20,665 nucleotides of DNA from ChocPot-Mid sp043804925 (GCA_043804925.1 JAZDIP010000085.1:1-20665), one strand, 5' to 3'; shown: positions 1 to 7,681, counted from the first letter of the stretch. Numbers and translations: made by a program. Notes: a model not told the origin generated them from the letters alone.

Positions 1-138
1 TTCAAATTTACAAAAGAACATTTTCAACTTTTCCACAAAAATTTTAAAAGTAGCAAAAGTCTATTATTATCAATTACTTACCTGTATTCTTCCTTTTTTA
101 TCAACACTCTACTTGTTGATAATACAAATCTAAAGGTT

Positions 139-170
139 CCACAGAGGAGACACAGAGATTCACAGAGAAT
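139..170. repeat. CACAGAGA-type short degenerate tandem repeat
   Basis: The tract has three imperfect units of roughly ten bases, each built on CACAGAG (CCACAGAGGAGA, CACAGAGATT, CACAGAGAAT). It lies in gene-free sequence. From memory, tracts of this wording recur between genes in many bacterial genomes; their function is unknown. Confidence 0.6.
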
Positions 171-270
171 TTACCGGACAATTAATTTGCCAAAGAACAA
201 GATGGACGAAATTATGCAGGGAAAAGCAAATATAATGGAAATTATTTTAAAAGGATTTTTAATTTTATTG

Positions 271-309
271 CAGACAGCAGACAGCAGACGGCAGACAGGA
301 GACGGCAGC
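271..309. repeat. CAGACAGCAGACGGCAG tandem repeat
   Basis: The tract is an imperfect repeat with a period of about 7-8 bases, built from CAGACAG, CAGACGG and GAGACGG units. It is markedly more GC-rich than its surroundings. It lies inside a spurious 79-codon open frame, which is one reason to reject that frame. Confidence 0.65.
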
Positions 310-425
310 CGGAAGGACGGAAGCAATTTTGAATTAAGAATTATGAATTACGAATTTTTGGTTAAATGCAAAGGGCACAAAGTTTTCGCAATGGTACGCA
401 AAGGAAAATGTCTGAACCGGCTTTA

Positions 426-459
426 GAAAATAGAAGATAGAAAATAGAAAACAGAAAAG
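426..459. repeat. GAAAATAGAAGATAGAAAA purine-rich tandem repeat
   Basis: The tract repeats (G/A)AAAATAGAA units with a period near 7-8 bases and is almost purely purine plus T on the plus strand. It is followed about 17 bases later by a second repeat based on GCTGAT (477-503, three units: GCTGATTAA, GCTGATCTC, GCTGATTTT). Confidence 0.55.
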
Positions 460-553
460 TCGGAACCGTTGATTGAAGCTGATTAAGCTGATCTCGCTGA
501 TTTTTTTGTCTGAACTTTGATTTTTGTGATTTATTTGATTGCCATGATTATTT

Positions 554-820
554 TCATTCAAACAACCTTTCTTCATCATTACTAATATATAAACGCTTAG
601 CTTTTTTCTTGAAAGACTTTTTTATTAATAATGAATCACCATGTTTTTCGTAGCAATCACAACAGTATTTTTTAGCATGAAGAGTATGTAAAAACCTGTC
701 ATCTAAATACTCAATAAAATAGTATTCTCCCTGGTTTATCATTATCCCGCAATAATTGCACTGATGTAACTTTCGAGACTTTGTTTTTTTCAATATTTTA
801 AGTTCATCATATTTTGACAT
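554..820 (-). CDS. Small zinc-binding protein of unknown function (88 aa)
   Basis: This small basic protein carries two paired-cysteine knuckles: CNYC at residues 21-24, and CCDC at 53-56 followed by H60. The first knuckle is followed by an 'I..GE.Y' stretch like those in treble-clef or HNH-type zinc folds, where a CxxC and a later C/H pair bind one zinc ion. The C-terminal third is rich in lysine, which could suit nucleic-acid contact; that is inference. It starts 14 bases after the stop of the upstream nuclease-like gene on the same strand, so the two are probably one transcript and may act together. No HNH catalytic motif was found, so nuclease activity is not claimed. The family was not recognised. 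Confidence 0.75.
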   Translation of the reverse strand: MSKYDELKILKKTKSRKLHQCNYCGIMINQGEYYFIEYLDDRFLHTLHAKKYCCDCYEKHGDSLLIKKSFKKKAKRLYISNDEERLFE

Positions 821-834
821 AACAAATGAAATGC

Positions 835-1917
835 TTAAAAACCATCAGGAACTAATTTTAAATTATTAATTGTACTATTAACAAACTCCAATGAATTATA
901 AACCTGTAGAACTTCTTCATAATCCCAACATTTTAATTTTTCATTCAAATTCTTAACTTCAGCTACATGTGTTTTTATTTTGTTCAATTGCTCTTTGTCA
1001 GAAACCGCAACAACACCTTGAACTGCAGGATTATTTAATGCTTTAAGTAGGTTAACAATCAGACTATCAACGCTGCCTTTTGTTTGAACTTCAAAAACAT
1101 AAATTACCCTACCCATATTTCCTATGGTTGCTTCCCAAACTGTATCAACTACAGAACCGGCTGCTACTTTTCTTTCAATCTCAGCTTTAAATCCAAGCCA
1201 AAGTCCGATTTCCCTTAATTTATCTCTTATATCATTATGTTTAAAGGTACTTTCTTCCTTAGTCTCAGGTTCATTGATCTTCGTTTTTTCTTTCTTTTCA
1301 TGTATTTTACTTAAAAATCTCTCGACTTGTAATTCTTCCCAAATAAAGTAATCAACTGACAATAAATCATCTTCAAATCCATGCTTTTTTAATTCTATTG
1401 CAATTGATTTTGCTATTGAACACAAACGGCTATAAATTTTTCCGTTAAGTTGATAATCATATTTTGGTAATTCATCAACTTCTAAATAATTTAATGCAAC
1501 AAAAGCACGTCTGTTCCAAAGCATAAACTCATGAGGAAAGGTTTTACAAAGTATCTCGCTTATCATTGCTGGTCCCATCCCTTTTATTTTTGACCTAAAA
1601 TGATCCCATCGTTTGGCAATTTCATTTTTACTAAATAATAATTCGGATAATTCTTTTTTAAAATTTTCTAGTCCATTATCATTGATTACGTTATCTACTA
1701 CATAATGTTTATTACCCCAGATAAGCATTGCCCATAAATTTGATAAATATTCGTAAATATCATCAACCGTCATTGATAATATTTTTTCTTTTGTAAAATT
1801 CTGATAATAATTAAAATATTTTTCCCTTTCGTTTTTTTCGGAAAGATATTTTGCTGAATCTTTTTTTAACTTTTCCTGAAGATTAGTTATGTGTTTGGTG
1901 AGAATTGTCTTGTTCAT
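835..1917 (-). CDS. Putative nuclease: HhH-like N-terminal part plus PD-(D/E)XK-like C-terminal domain
   Basis: The 360-residue protein has two parts. Residues 1-200 are helical and contain a helix-hairpin-helix-like turn (GMGP at 113-116) followed by 'FPHEFMLWNRRA'. This arrangement resembles N-terminal modules I associate with McrB-type and other restriction-related proteins. After a charged linker (about 205-230) comes an alpha/beta domain with the order E246, D258 (in 'GSVVDTVWE') and E276-x-Q278 (in 'VFEVQTKGS'). This matches a PD-(D/E)XK nuclease core with glutamine in place of the usual lysine. It is followed by a 'LLKALNNPAVQGVVAVSD' stretch. No methyltransferase or ATPase is adjacent. 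It is cotranscribed with the zinc protein at 554-820. A solitary restriction or DNA-repair nuclease is likely; the substrate is unknown. Confidence 0.75.
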   Translation of the reverse strand: MNKTILTKHITNLQEKLKKDSAKYLSEKNEREKYFNYYQNFTKEKILSMTVDDIYEYLSNLWAMLIWGNKHYVVDNVINDNGLENFKKELSELLFSKNEIAKRWDHFRSKIKGMGPAMISEILCKTFPHEFMLWNRRAFVALNYLEVDELPKYDYQLNGKIYSRLCSIAKSIAIELKKHGFEDDLLSVDYFIWEELQVERFLSKIHEKKEKTKINEPETKEESTFKHNDIRDKLREIGLWLGFKAEIERKVAAGSVVDTVWEATIGNMGRVIYVFEVQTKGSVDSLIVNLLKALNNPAVQGVVAVSDKEQLNKIKTHVAEVKNLNEKLKCWDYEEVLQVYNSLEFVNSTINNLKLVPDGF

Positions 1918-2273
1918 TTTAATATTAAAATAGTTCTACATATTTTTAAATGTTTAATTAAGAATACAATGAATCTACGTTATTTTTTTCAATAAACATG
2001 TTATTTAAATTACTTTATTGAGTTTAATCAGTTCCAATATTTAAAATTACGAAAAAAGGAATTGAAAAGCAATTGTGATTGTAAATAAAAAATTGGATTA
2101 TTTGGATATGTGAAAAAGTTACACTTTTTTTCCAAAAAATAGAAAATATTTAAAATATTTTGCTAAAAATTAAAATTATTGCGAAATTACTTAATGTCTT
2201 TATTGGCAAACCAATATTTATTGTGCTGATTGATTTGATAACAGGAATAATTTAATATAAACAGGGTTCAAAC
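1918..2273. other. Divergent intergenic region
   Basis: This AT-rich gap separates the minus-strand nuclease gene from the plus-strand carboxyltransferase gene, so both promoters should lie here. The only distinct structure is a perfect inverted repeat at about 2115-2131 (AAAAAGT, loop TAC, ACTTTTT). No clear TTTG/TAnnTTTG promoter pair was found for either gene, and no small open frame with a ribosome site was seen. Confidence 0.5.
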
Positions 2274-3842
2274 ATGGATAAGCAACAAAAGGATGCAATT
2301 GACAAGAAAATTGATGTGATGAATAAGCTGAAAGACAAAGCTCTTTTAGGCGGCGGCAAAAAAAGAATTGATGCACAGCATGCCAAAGGCAAGCTTACTG
2401 CCCGAGAAAGAATTGAACTGATGCTCGACAGCGGCACTTTCCGCGAAATTGATATGCTCGTTCATCATCATTCAACACAATTCGGCTTGAATAAAGAAGT
2501 TTATTATGGAGACGGTGTCATTACAGGATACGGCAATTTAAATGGTGAAAAAGTATTCGTATTCTCACAGGATTTTACGGTGCTGGGTGGAAGCTTAGCG
2601 GCTGAGCATGGCAGGAAAATCGTTAAGATAATGGAAATGGCGAAGAAGAACGGATGTCCGGTAATTGGTTTGAATGATTCGGGTGGTGCTCGTGTCCAGG
2701 AAGGAGTTATATCACTTGGAGCTTATGCAGATATCTTTTTGCAGAACACACTTTGCTCGGGTGTAATACCACAGATTTCTTTAATTATGGGACCTTGTGC
2801 AGGTGGTGCAGTTTATTCTCCAGCAATAACCGACTTTATTATCATGGTAAAAAAGACTTCTTATATGTTCGTTACAGGACCAAAGGTAGTCAAGACTGTA
2901 ACACATGAAGAACTGACTTCCGAAGAGCTTGGTGGAGCAGACACTCATGCAAGTAAAAGCGGCGTGGCTCATTTCACTGCGGAAAATGATATGGATGCAA
3001 TTGAAATTGTAAAAACACTGATGACTTTTATACCTCCGAATAATACGGACGACCCACCATTTATGCCGAATGGCGACTCAGCAGAAAGAATTGATGAAGA
3101 CTTAAATTATTTAGTACCTTCTAATCCAAATCAGCCATATGACATGAAAGAAGTGATTACGAAAATTGCCGATAATGGAAAATTCCTTGAAGTTCACAAG
3201 GACTTTGCACAAAATATCATTGTGGGATTTATTCATCTTGGAGGGCGTTCTGTCGGTGTAATAGCTAATCAGCCAATGTTTCTTGCAGGTTGCCTGGATA
3301 TTGATTCATCAAAGAAAGGAGCAAGATTCATACGTTTCTGTGATGCATTTAATATTCCTATTCTGACATTCGAAGATGTTCCCGGATTTCTTCCCGGTGC
3401 AAATCAGGAGTGGGGTGGCATAATTACGAATGGAGCAAAACTTCTTTACGCTTATTGCGAAGCGACTGTTCCAAAAATAACCGTAATAACCCGAAAAGCT
3501 TACGGAGGTGCTTATGACGTTATGAACAGCAAGCATGTTAGGGGTGATTTGAACTTTGCTTGGCCCACAGCAGAACTTGCCGTAATGGGTGCAAAGGGAG
3601 CGGTTGAGATTATTTTCAAAAGAGAAATTGATATTGCTGATGACCCGCTAAAAAGGCAGGATGAACTGATTGATGAATTTAATGAAAAGTTTGCTAATCC
3701 GTACATCGCCGCATCTTATGGATATATTGATGATGTCATTGAGCCAAAATACTCGAGAATGAGATTAATCGAAGGATTTAATTTGTTAGAAAACAAAGTG
3801 GACAAAAATCCACCGAAGAAGCACGGGAATATACCGTTGTAG
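2274..3842 (+). CDS. pccB: Acyl-CoA carboxylase carboxyltransferase (beta) subunit, probably propionyl-CoA carboxylase
   Basis: This is a full-length (522 aa) carboxyltransferase of the PccB/AccD5/MmdA family. It moves the carboxyl group between carboxybiotin and an acyl-CoA in the cytoplasm. Both crotonase-fold halves are present. The N-terminal half shows 'LTARERIELMLDSGTFRE' and the oxyanion-hole motif GLNDSGGARVQEG (G137-G138). The C-terminal half shows 'DVPGFLPG' and YGGAYDVM (G411-G412, D415). In Streptomyces PccB, from memory, the aspartate at the D415 position (D422 there) favours propionyl-CoA over acetyl-CoA, so a propionyl-CoA substrate is inferred. The biotin carboxylase and biotin-carrier subunits are not in the window. 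A methylmalonyl-CoA decarboxylase alpha subunit (MmdA) is the main alternative, since that family is very similar in sequence. The ribosome-binding site is weak. Confidence 0.93.
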   Translation: MDKQQKDAIDKKIDVMNKLKDKALLGGGKKRIDAQHAKGKLTARERIELMLDSGTFREIDMLVHHHSTQFGLNKEVYYGDGVITGYGNLNGEKVFVFSQDFTVLGGSLAAEHGRKIVKIMEMAKKNGCPVIGLNDSGGARVQEGVISLGAYADIFLQNTLCSGVIPQISLIMGPCAGGAVYSPAITDFIIMVKKTSYMFVTGPKVVKTVTHEELTSEELGGADTHASKSGVAHFTAENDMDAIEIVKTLMTFIPPNNTDDPPFMPNGDSAERIDEDLNYLVPSNPNQPYDMKEVITKIADNGKFLEVHKDFAQNIIVGFIHLGGRSVGVIANQPMFLAGCLDIDSSKKGARFIRFCDAFNIPILTFEDVPGFLPGANQEWGGIITNGAKLLYAYCEATVPKITVITRKAYGGAYDVMNSKHVRGDLNFAWPTAELAVMGAKGAVEIIFKREIDIADDPLKRQDELIDEFNEKFANPYIAASYGYIDDVIEPKYSRMRLIEGFNLLENKVDKNPPKKHGNIPL

Positions 3843-3926
3843 TTTCATTTATTGTAGAAAAATTATTGAATACTTGAGATATTAGATTAATTCCTAAGAA
3901 ATTTCAGTATTCTTTACTTTTATATT

Positions 3927-3958
3927 ATTTTCTTTTACAAAACTTATACTTAACTTTG
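3927..3958 (+). promoter_or_regulatory. Possible Bacteroidota-type promoter of the GNAT-like gene
   Basis: TAACTTTG at 3951-3958 fits the Bacteroidota -7 consensus TAnnTTTG exactly. It lies 31 bases before the ATG at 3990. The expected -33 TTTG is only approximated by a T-rich stretch (about 3928-3933), so the call is tentative. Confidence 0.35.
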
Positions 3959-3989
3959 TATTTTATTTTTTGATAACAAAGTATGATAT

Positions 3990-4967
3990 ATGAGCGATAT
4001 AATAATTCAGGAATATGATGATAAATATAAATCCGAGTGGGATGAATTTGTAGATAAATCAAACAATGGAACAATGTTCCACAAACAAGTTTTCCTTGAT
4101 TATCATACTCCCGGTAAATTCAATTTCCATCATTTAATGTTCAAGAGGAATGGAGAACTAATTGCTGTACTACCCGGAGGATTATCTGATAATAACAAGG
4201 TTTTCTGGTCTCCAGTGGGTGCAAGTTATGGTTCTATTGTAACAAAGGATGTCCCCTACAGCTTGTCATTAGAGTTGATTGACAAGCTATTAGAGTATGC
4301 AAAAGAGAAGGGTCTAAGTGATTTATATTTAATTCCACCACCGATAATTTATAATAAAGTTTACAATCAGCATATTGAATATTCAATGCTTTACCGAAGG
4401 TTCGATTTTGAATATCATTATATTTCCCATGCAATTGATTTGAATATCGGAAAAGATTTTCTTAAATATTTTGATAAGACAGCAAGAAAATCCATACATA
4501 AGATTTTACGGGAGAAAAAGCTTACAATTTCCGAAAGTGATGATTATGCTTCTTTTAACCGGATTTTAATTGAAAATAAAGCACGGCATAATATTAAACC
4601 AACTCATACCTTGGAAGATATGTTGAAACTGAGGAAACTTATGCCGGAAAATCTTAAACTTTTCTTAGTTTATCATAAAGATAAGCCGATTGCTGGTTCT
4701 CTGCTGTTTCTTGCGAATAATAAGGTAAGTCTTTGTTTTTATAATATGCTATTGTATGAATATGAACATTTAAGGCCAATTTATTTGGTCATGCACGAAG
4801 TTACAAAGTGGTCAATTGAAAATGGATATGAATGGGTTGATATTGGTGTTTCACAGGATACATCAGCACAAGACCCTATGACTCCTTCCTTAAACCTGAT
4901 TTATTTTAAGGAAAGGTTTAGTGCAAGAGGATTGCTCAGAACTACTTTTCATTACAATCTCAGGTAA
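3990..4967 (+). CDS. FemAB/GNAT-like acyltransferase (BioF2-like, Acetyltransf_6 type)
   Basis: The 325-residue protein has no signal peptide or membrane segment and is predicted to be cytoplasmic. It reads as a double-GNAT protein like FemAB-related peptidyltransferases. Supporting features are the N-terminal 'W(D)EFVDKSNNGTMFH' opening, the mid-protein basic helix 'KTARKSIHKILREKK', then 'LFLVYHKDKPIAGSLLFL' and 'WSIENGYEWVDIGVSQ', the usual GNAT strand and helix succession. Relatives transfer aminoacyl or acyl groups onto envelope precursors or small molecules. The actual substrate cannot be read from the sequence. It stands alone, with 147 bases upstream and 137 bases downstream to the neighbours, and has its own putative promoter. 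Confidence 0.8.
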   Translation: MSDIIIQEYDDKYKSEWDEFVDKSNNGTMFHKQVFLDYHTPGKFNFHHLMFKRNGELIAVLPGGLSDNNKVFWSPVGASYGSIVTKDVPYSLSLELIDKLLEYAKEKGLSDLYLIPPPIIYNKVYNQHIEYSMLYRRFDFEYHYISHAIDLNIGKDFLKYFDKTARKSIHKILREKKLTISESDDYASFNRILIENKARHNIKPTHTLEDMLKLRKLMPENLKLFLVYHKDKPIAGSLLFLANNKVSLCFYNMLLYEYEHLRPIYLVMHEVTKWSIENGYEWVDIGVSQDTSAQDPMTPSLNLIYFKERFSARGLLRTTFHYNLR

Positions 4968-5104
4968 AATAACGTATAAAATCATTAATCGAAGTAAAAA
5001 ATTCTTTGAATTATTTTAAAAAATATTTGACTAATTGATTTTTTTTTTGTAAATATCGGATATATAAAATTGTAATTTGTTTTCTTAATCTTTGGGAGTG
5101 GGAA

Positions 5105-5674
5105 ATGAAAAATTTATTTGTAATTTTTTTTACTACAGGTTTGCTATTCTGCGGCAATTATTTATGGTCGCAAGAAGAAGTTCAGACTGAGGAAGAACTC
5201 GACCCTTTAAGGTATTACAAGCCAAAATACGAAGCAACATATTCGGCTCCGATTGAAGTCGTAGCCGATGCAGTAACAAAAGCCATAGAAGATATCAATT
5301 GCGCCATAGTTCAAAAAAAGGAAAAAACAGATGATGAAGACGGATGGATAAGATGGATAATCAAATCGGATTTCTGCGTTTTTGTTGAAGGTGATTCCAC
5401 ATTTATTAAGTTGCAACAACAAAGTTACAAGATGCCTTTCATCCGGGGTGGTGCATGGAGAAATGGAAGAATGCAGTACAAATTCGTAATAACGGAACAA
5501 CCAGATGATAAAGTCTATCTTTTACTTTCAGGAAATATGAGCGGTCTCGAGCATTTTGTAACCAACAGAGTACACTTTTGGGAATCCAACGGGCAGTTTG
5601 AACACGACATACTTCAAACAATAGATAAAAACATTGAAGTAATTTGGGAAGAATTTAAGAAAAAAAACGAATAA
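5105..5674 (+). CDS. Exported protein of unknown function (189 aa)
   Basis: The protein starts with a signal peptide (lysine at residue 2, hydrophobic core at about 4-19, likely cleavage near 'YLWSQ-EE'), so it acts outside the cytoplasm. The mature part is acidic at first ('EEVQTEEELDPL'), then an alternating beta/alpha domain containing 'YSAPIEVVADAVTKAIED'. This loosely recalls START-like or DUF3568-type small exported domains, but no family was recognised. The start is supported by GGGAG at 5094-5098, six bases before the ATG. Only six bases separate its stop from purN, so the two genes are very probably cotranscribed although no functional link is obvious. Confidence 0.8.
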   Translation: MKNLFVIFFTTGLLFCGNYLWSQEEVQTEEELDPLRYYKPKYEATYSAPIEVVADAVTKAIEDINCAIVQKKEKTDDEDGWIRWIIKSDFCVFVEGDSTFIKLQQQSYKMPFIRGGAWRNGRMQYKFVITEQPDDKVYLLLSGNMSGLEHFVTNRVHFWESNGQFEHDILQTIDKNIEVIWEEFKKKNE

Positions 5675-5680
5675 TCTAAT

Positions 5681-6280
5681 ATGCCGACTTTATTTTTAGG
5701 TTTTCTTGCATCTCACGGGGGAAGTAACATGCAGTCAATAATTGATTCATGTAAAACCGGAAAACTCGATGCTAAACCTTGTTGTGTTATTTCCAACAAC
5801 TCCGGTTCAAAAGCTTTGGAACGTGCCGCTAATGAGGGCATCCCTAATTATCACATTTCTTCGGCAAAATACCCTGACCCAAAAGAATTGGACAAAGAAA
5901 TTATAAATAAATTTACCAAACACGGTGTGGATACGGTTATACTTGCAGGATATATGAAAAAACTCGGTCAATCCGTAATTAACAGATTCCGTGGGAGAAT
6001 TTTGAACATACACCCGGCACTCCTCCCAAAATATGGAGGTAAAGGAATGTTCGGCAATTTTGTCCATGAAGCCGTCATTAAGGCAGGAGAAAAATTTAGC
6101 GGTCCAACAGTACATTTAATCGATGAATATTATGATAAAGGAAGAATTTTAGGCCAGAAGAAAGTCCTTGTCCTTCCTAATGATACTGTTGAAATTTTAG
6201 CAGCAAGAGTACTCGAACAGGAACATATTCTTTTTCCCGAAGTATTACAAAAAATTGCTATTGGGGAGATTGTAATTTAG
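5681..6280 (+). CDS. purN: Phosphoribosylglycinamide formyltransferase (GART)
   Basis: This enzyme transfers a formyl group from 10-formyltetrahydrofolate to glycinamide ribonucleotide, the third step of de novo purine synthesis, in the cytoplasm. At 199 residues it is of normal length. The catalytic trio matches E. coli PurN (N106, H108, D144): N109 and H111 in 'ILNIHPALLPKYGG', and D148 in 'VHLIDEYYDKGRIL'. The phosphate-binding loop near the N-terminus reads SHGGSN instead of the common SGxGSN, a variant I have seen in Bacteroidota-type sequences. It follows the exported protein at 5105 by six bases. No other pur gene is in the window. A short-period repeat begins directly after the stop codon. 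Confidence 0.95.
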   Translation: MPTLFLGFLASHGGSNMQSIIDSCKTGKLDAKPCCVISNNSGSKALERAANEGIPNYHISSAKYPDPKELDKEIINKFTKHGVDTVILAGYMKKLGQSVINRFRGRILNIHPALLPKYGGKGMFGNFVHEAVIKAGEKFSGPTVHLIDEYYDKGRILGQKKVLVLPNDTVEILAARVLEQEHILFPEVLQKIAIGEIVI

Positions 6281-6340
6281 AAGTCTGAAGACTGAAGTCA
6301 GAAGTCAGAAGACTGAAGTCAGAAGTCAGAAAACTGAAGG
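6281..6340. repeat. GAAGTCA/GAAGACT tandem repeat
   Basis: About eight degenerate heptamers of the form (A/G)AAGTCAG or GAAGACT run from directly after the purN stop codon. A second short tract of AATGTAAAATGTAG units follows at 6348-6376. Both look like the slipped-strand repeats found elsewhere between genes in this window. Confidence 0.75.
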
Positions 6341-6347
6341 AAGTTAA

Positions 6348-6376
6348 TAATGTAAAATGTAGAATGTAAAATGTAA
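6348..6376. repeat. AATGTAAAATGTAG short repeat
   Basis: Three to four units built on (A)AATGTA follow each other between purN and the small membrane protein gene. It lies beside the GAAGTCA tract and upstream of the ribosome site at 6409, so it would form part of the 5' leader of the next gene if that gene is read through from purN. Confidence 0.5.
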
Positions 6377-6419
6377 TTGAATTTCAAGTTTTGATAAATT
6401 ATTTTATTGAGGTAATTTT

Positions 6420-6830
6420 TTGAATTTAATTTTAAAAAATATATTGGCAGTTATTGCCGGACTTGTGGTTGGCAGTCTTGTAAACATGGGACTGGTAATG
6501 TTGGGACCAATGATAATTCCTGTGCCTGAAGGAGTTGATGTTTCGAGTTCGGAAAGTCTTGCTCAGTCCATGCACTTATTTGGATTCCAGCATTTTATTT
6601 TCCCGTTTTTAGCACATGCCTTAGGGACATTGGTTGGAGCTTTGTCAACCTCATGGCTCGCCACAAGCCGCAAAATGTTGTTTGCAATGATTATTGGATT
6701 ATTCTTCTTAGCAGGTGGTATCACAAATATATTCATACTCCCATCTCCGATAGCTTTTACAATCATTGACCTTGTTTTTGCATATATACCAATGGCATGG
6801 TTGGGTGCAAGGATAATGTTGAGGAAATAG
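6420..6830 (+). CDS. Small integral membrane protein, four predicted helices (136 aa)
   Basis: The protein is almost entirely hydrophobic. Predicted membrane helices lie at about residues 6-34, 54-80, 84-107 and 109-131, with a short polar loop at about 36-50 ('VPEGVDVSSSESLAQS'). Charged residues are few and mostly terminal. The family was not recognised with certainty; no transporter motif or catalytic residue stands out. The start is TTG at 6420, chosen because GAGGT at 6409-6413 sits six bases upstream and no in-frame ATG precedes the first helix. It is probably expressed alone or by read-through from purN. The function is unknown. Confidence 0.8.
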   Translation: MNLILKNILAVIAGLVVGSLVNMGLVMLGPMIIPVPEGVDVSSSESLAQSMHLFGFQHFIFPFLAHALGTLVGALSTSWLATSRKMLFAMIIGLFFLAGGITNIFILPSPIAFTIIDLVFAYIPMAWLGARIMLRK

Positions 6831-6850
6831 TTCTTATGTTAATTGAAAAA

Positions 6851-6877
6851 AAACCGCTCCTTTTCGTGAATGGCTTT
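6851..6877 (-). terminator. Decayed terminator hairpin beside the mdh relic
   Basis: The sequence AAACCGCTCC..GAATGGCTTT is related to the intact terminators at 10798, 11638 and 14484, but the stem now contains C:C and G:G mismatches. It occupies the same position relative to the mdh-like 3' end at 6911 as the true mdh terminator does at 14484. Confidence 0.55.
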
Positions 6878-6910
6878 ACAACAATACTACAAAACTATTA
6901 TACTAAAGCA

Positions 6911-6985
6911 CTATAATTTTATCAAAGCCATTGCTTAATTTTTTTTCTACAACATGGTCATCCAAAATCTTTTTGAATTTTTTAA
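6911..6985 (-). pseudogene. Relic of a malate dehydrogenase 3' end
   Basis: Read on the minus strand, this segment ends in codons for AMALIKL and a TAG stop, identical to the last residues of the intact mdh at 14546. Further upstream it still encodes a readable 'DDHVVE' matching 'ADHVVE' of mdh, but a two-base loss between these parts breaks the frame. Bases 6872-6936 align with 14507-14571 without gaps, with 55 of 65 positions identical by hand count, including non-coding DNA past the stop. Upstream of about 6985 the similarity fades and no further dehydrogenase coding remains. It is therefore a truncated, decayed copy, not a gene. Confidence 0.85.
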
Positions 6986-7078
6986 ATAGAGATTAACTCA
7001 AAAAAAATATTTTTTGAAACAAAATTCCTGTTTATGTTACTATATTATTGAACGAATTGCTAAATTGTTAATTAAATA

Positions 7079-7681
7079 ATGGACAAGAAAAAAACATATA
7101 CTGATATTGAATTATTAAATCTCACCTCCGGGGATGAAGAAAATTTCCGTTTTGCTTTCGATGAGATATATGCACGCTATTCCAAGCAAGTTTACTCATA
7201 TTGTAATGGTATGTTGAACAACCGATTTTTAGCCGAAGATGTATTTCAGGAAACATTTGCTGGTTTTTTTATAAAAGTTCGAAATAGACACGATATAGAT
7301 AATATCCTGGCATTTCTTATTGGGATTGCACGTAACCACTGCAGAAATCAAATCAGAAACAGGAAATTAACTTTGCCACTCGATATGGAATCACTAATCG
7401 TTGACGAAAGAAGTCATGCAGAAAAAAATGAACTATTCGACCTTGTCGTTAGCTCGCTTGCTTTATTGGATGAAAAATACCGGGAAGTATTTATATTAAA
7501 GGAGTTCGAAGGATTAACGAATGAAGAGGTATCAAATATTTGCGGTTTAACTAAAGAGGGGGTCAGAAGCCGTCTTCACAGGGCATTTATCAAAATTAGG
7601 GAAATACTTGCTCCCTATCTCGAGGATTTGTCATCAACTAATATAGAAAACAAAATGAAAGATAAACATCATGGAATATAA
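7079..7681 (+). CDS. ECF-type RNA polymerase sigma factor
   Basis: This is a sigma-70 family factor of the extracytoplasmic-function group (200 aa). Region 2 lies at about residues 24-95 and includes 'RYSKQVYSYC' and 'AEDVFQETF', the core-binding and -10 recognition helices. Region 4 lies at about 122-176 and includes 'LDEKYREVFILKEFEGLTNEEVSNICGLTKEGVRSRLHRA', a helix-turn-helix for the -35 element (a few residues at each end belong to flanking helices). The stretch between them is short and lacks region 3, as is normal for ECF factors. The last 11 bases overlap the start of the next gene, a membrane-anchored anti-sigma factor, so the two are translationally coupled. The factor would be held inactive by that partner until an envelope signal releases it. 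Its target promoters are unknown; autoregulation is a reasonable guess. Confidence 0.93.
   Translation: MDKKKTYTDIELLNLTSGDEENFRFAFDEIYARYSKQVYSYCNGMLNNRFLAEDVFQETFAGFFIKVRNRHDIDNILAFLIGIARNHCRNQIRNRKLTLPLDMESLIVDERSHAEKNELFDLVVSSLALLDEKYREVFILKEFEGLTNEEVSNICGLTKEGVRSRLHRAFIKIREILAPYLEDLSSTNIENKMKDKHHGI

Larger units (their letters stand above)
1..553. other. Gene-free region with degenerate short repeats
   Basis: No credible gene is visible. The open frames here (187-426 plus, 334-579 minus) simply translate through repeat tracts and have no recognisable protein features. From left to right the region holds a CACAGAGA-type tract (139-170), a CAGACAGCAGACGGCAG tract (271-309), a GAATTA-type tract (331-356), a GAAAATAGAAGATAGAAAA tract (426-459) and a GCTGATTAAGCTGATCTCGCTGATT tract (about 477-503). 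Bases 1-120 are plain AT-rich sequence in which I see nothing specific. Confidence 0.7.

Noticed and set aside
187..426. Plus-strand open frame of 79 codons
   Set aside because: It runs through the CAGACAG and GAATTA repeats, lacks a ribosome site and has no protein-like composition.
334..579. Minus-strand open frame of 81 codons
   Set aside because: It overlaps the 3' end of the zinc-protein gene and its translation is simple F/S/N-rich sequence from repeats.
5027..5066. TTGACT and TATATA as a sigma-70 promoter for the exported protein at 5105
   Set aside because: The spacing of 28 bases is far too long; a TTTG (5046)/TAATTTG (5073) alternative also has imperfect spacing.
6851..6985. Independent small gene or sRNA between 6830 and 7078
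   Set aside because: The sequence is better explained as a decayed copy of the mdh 3' end and terminator.
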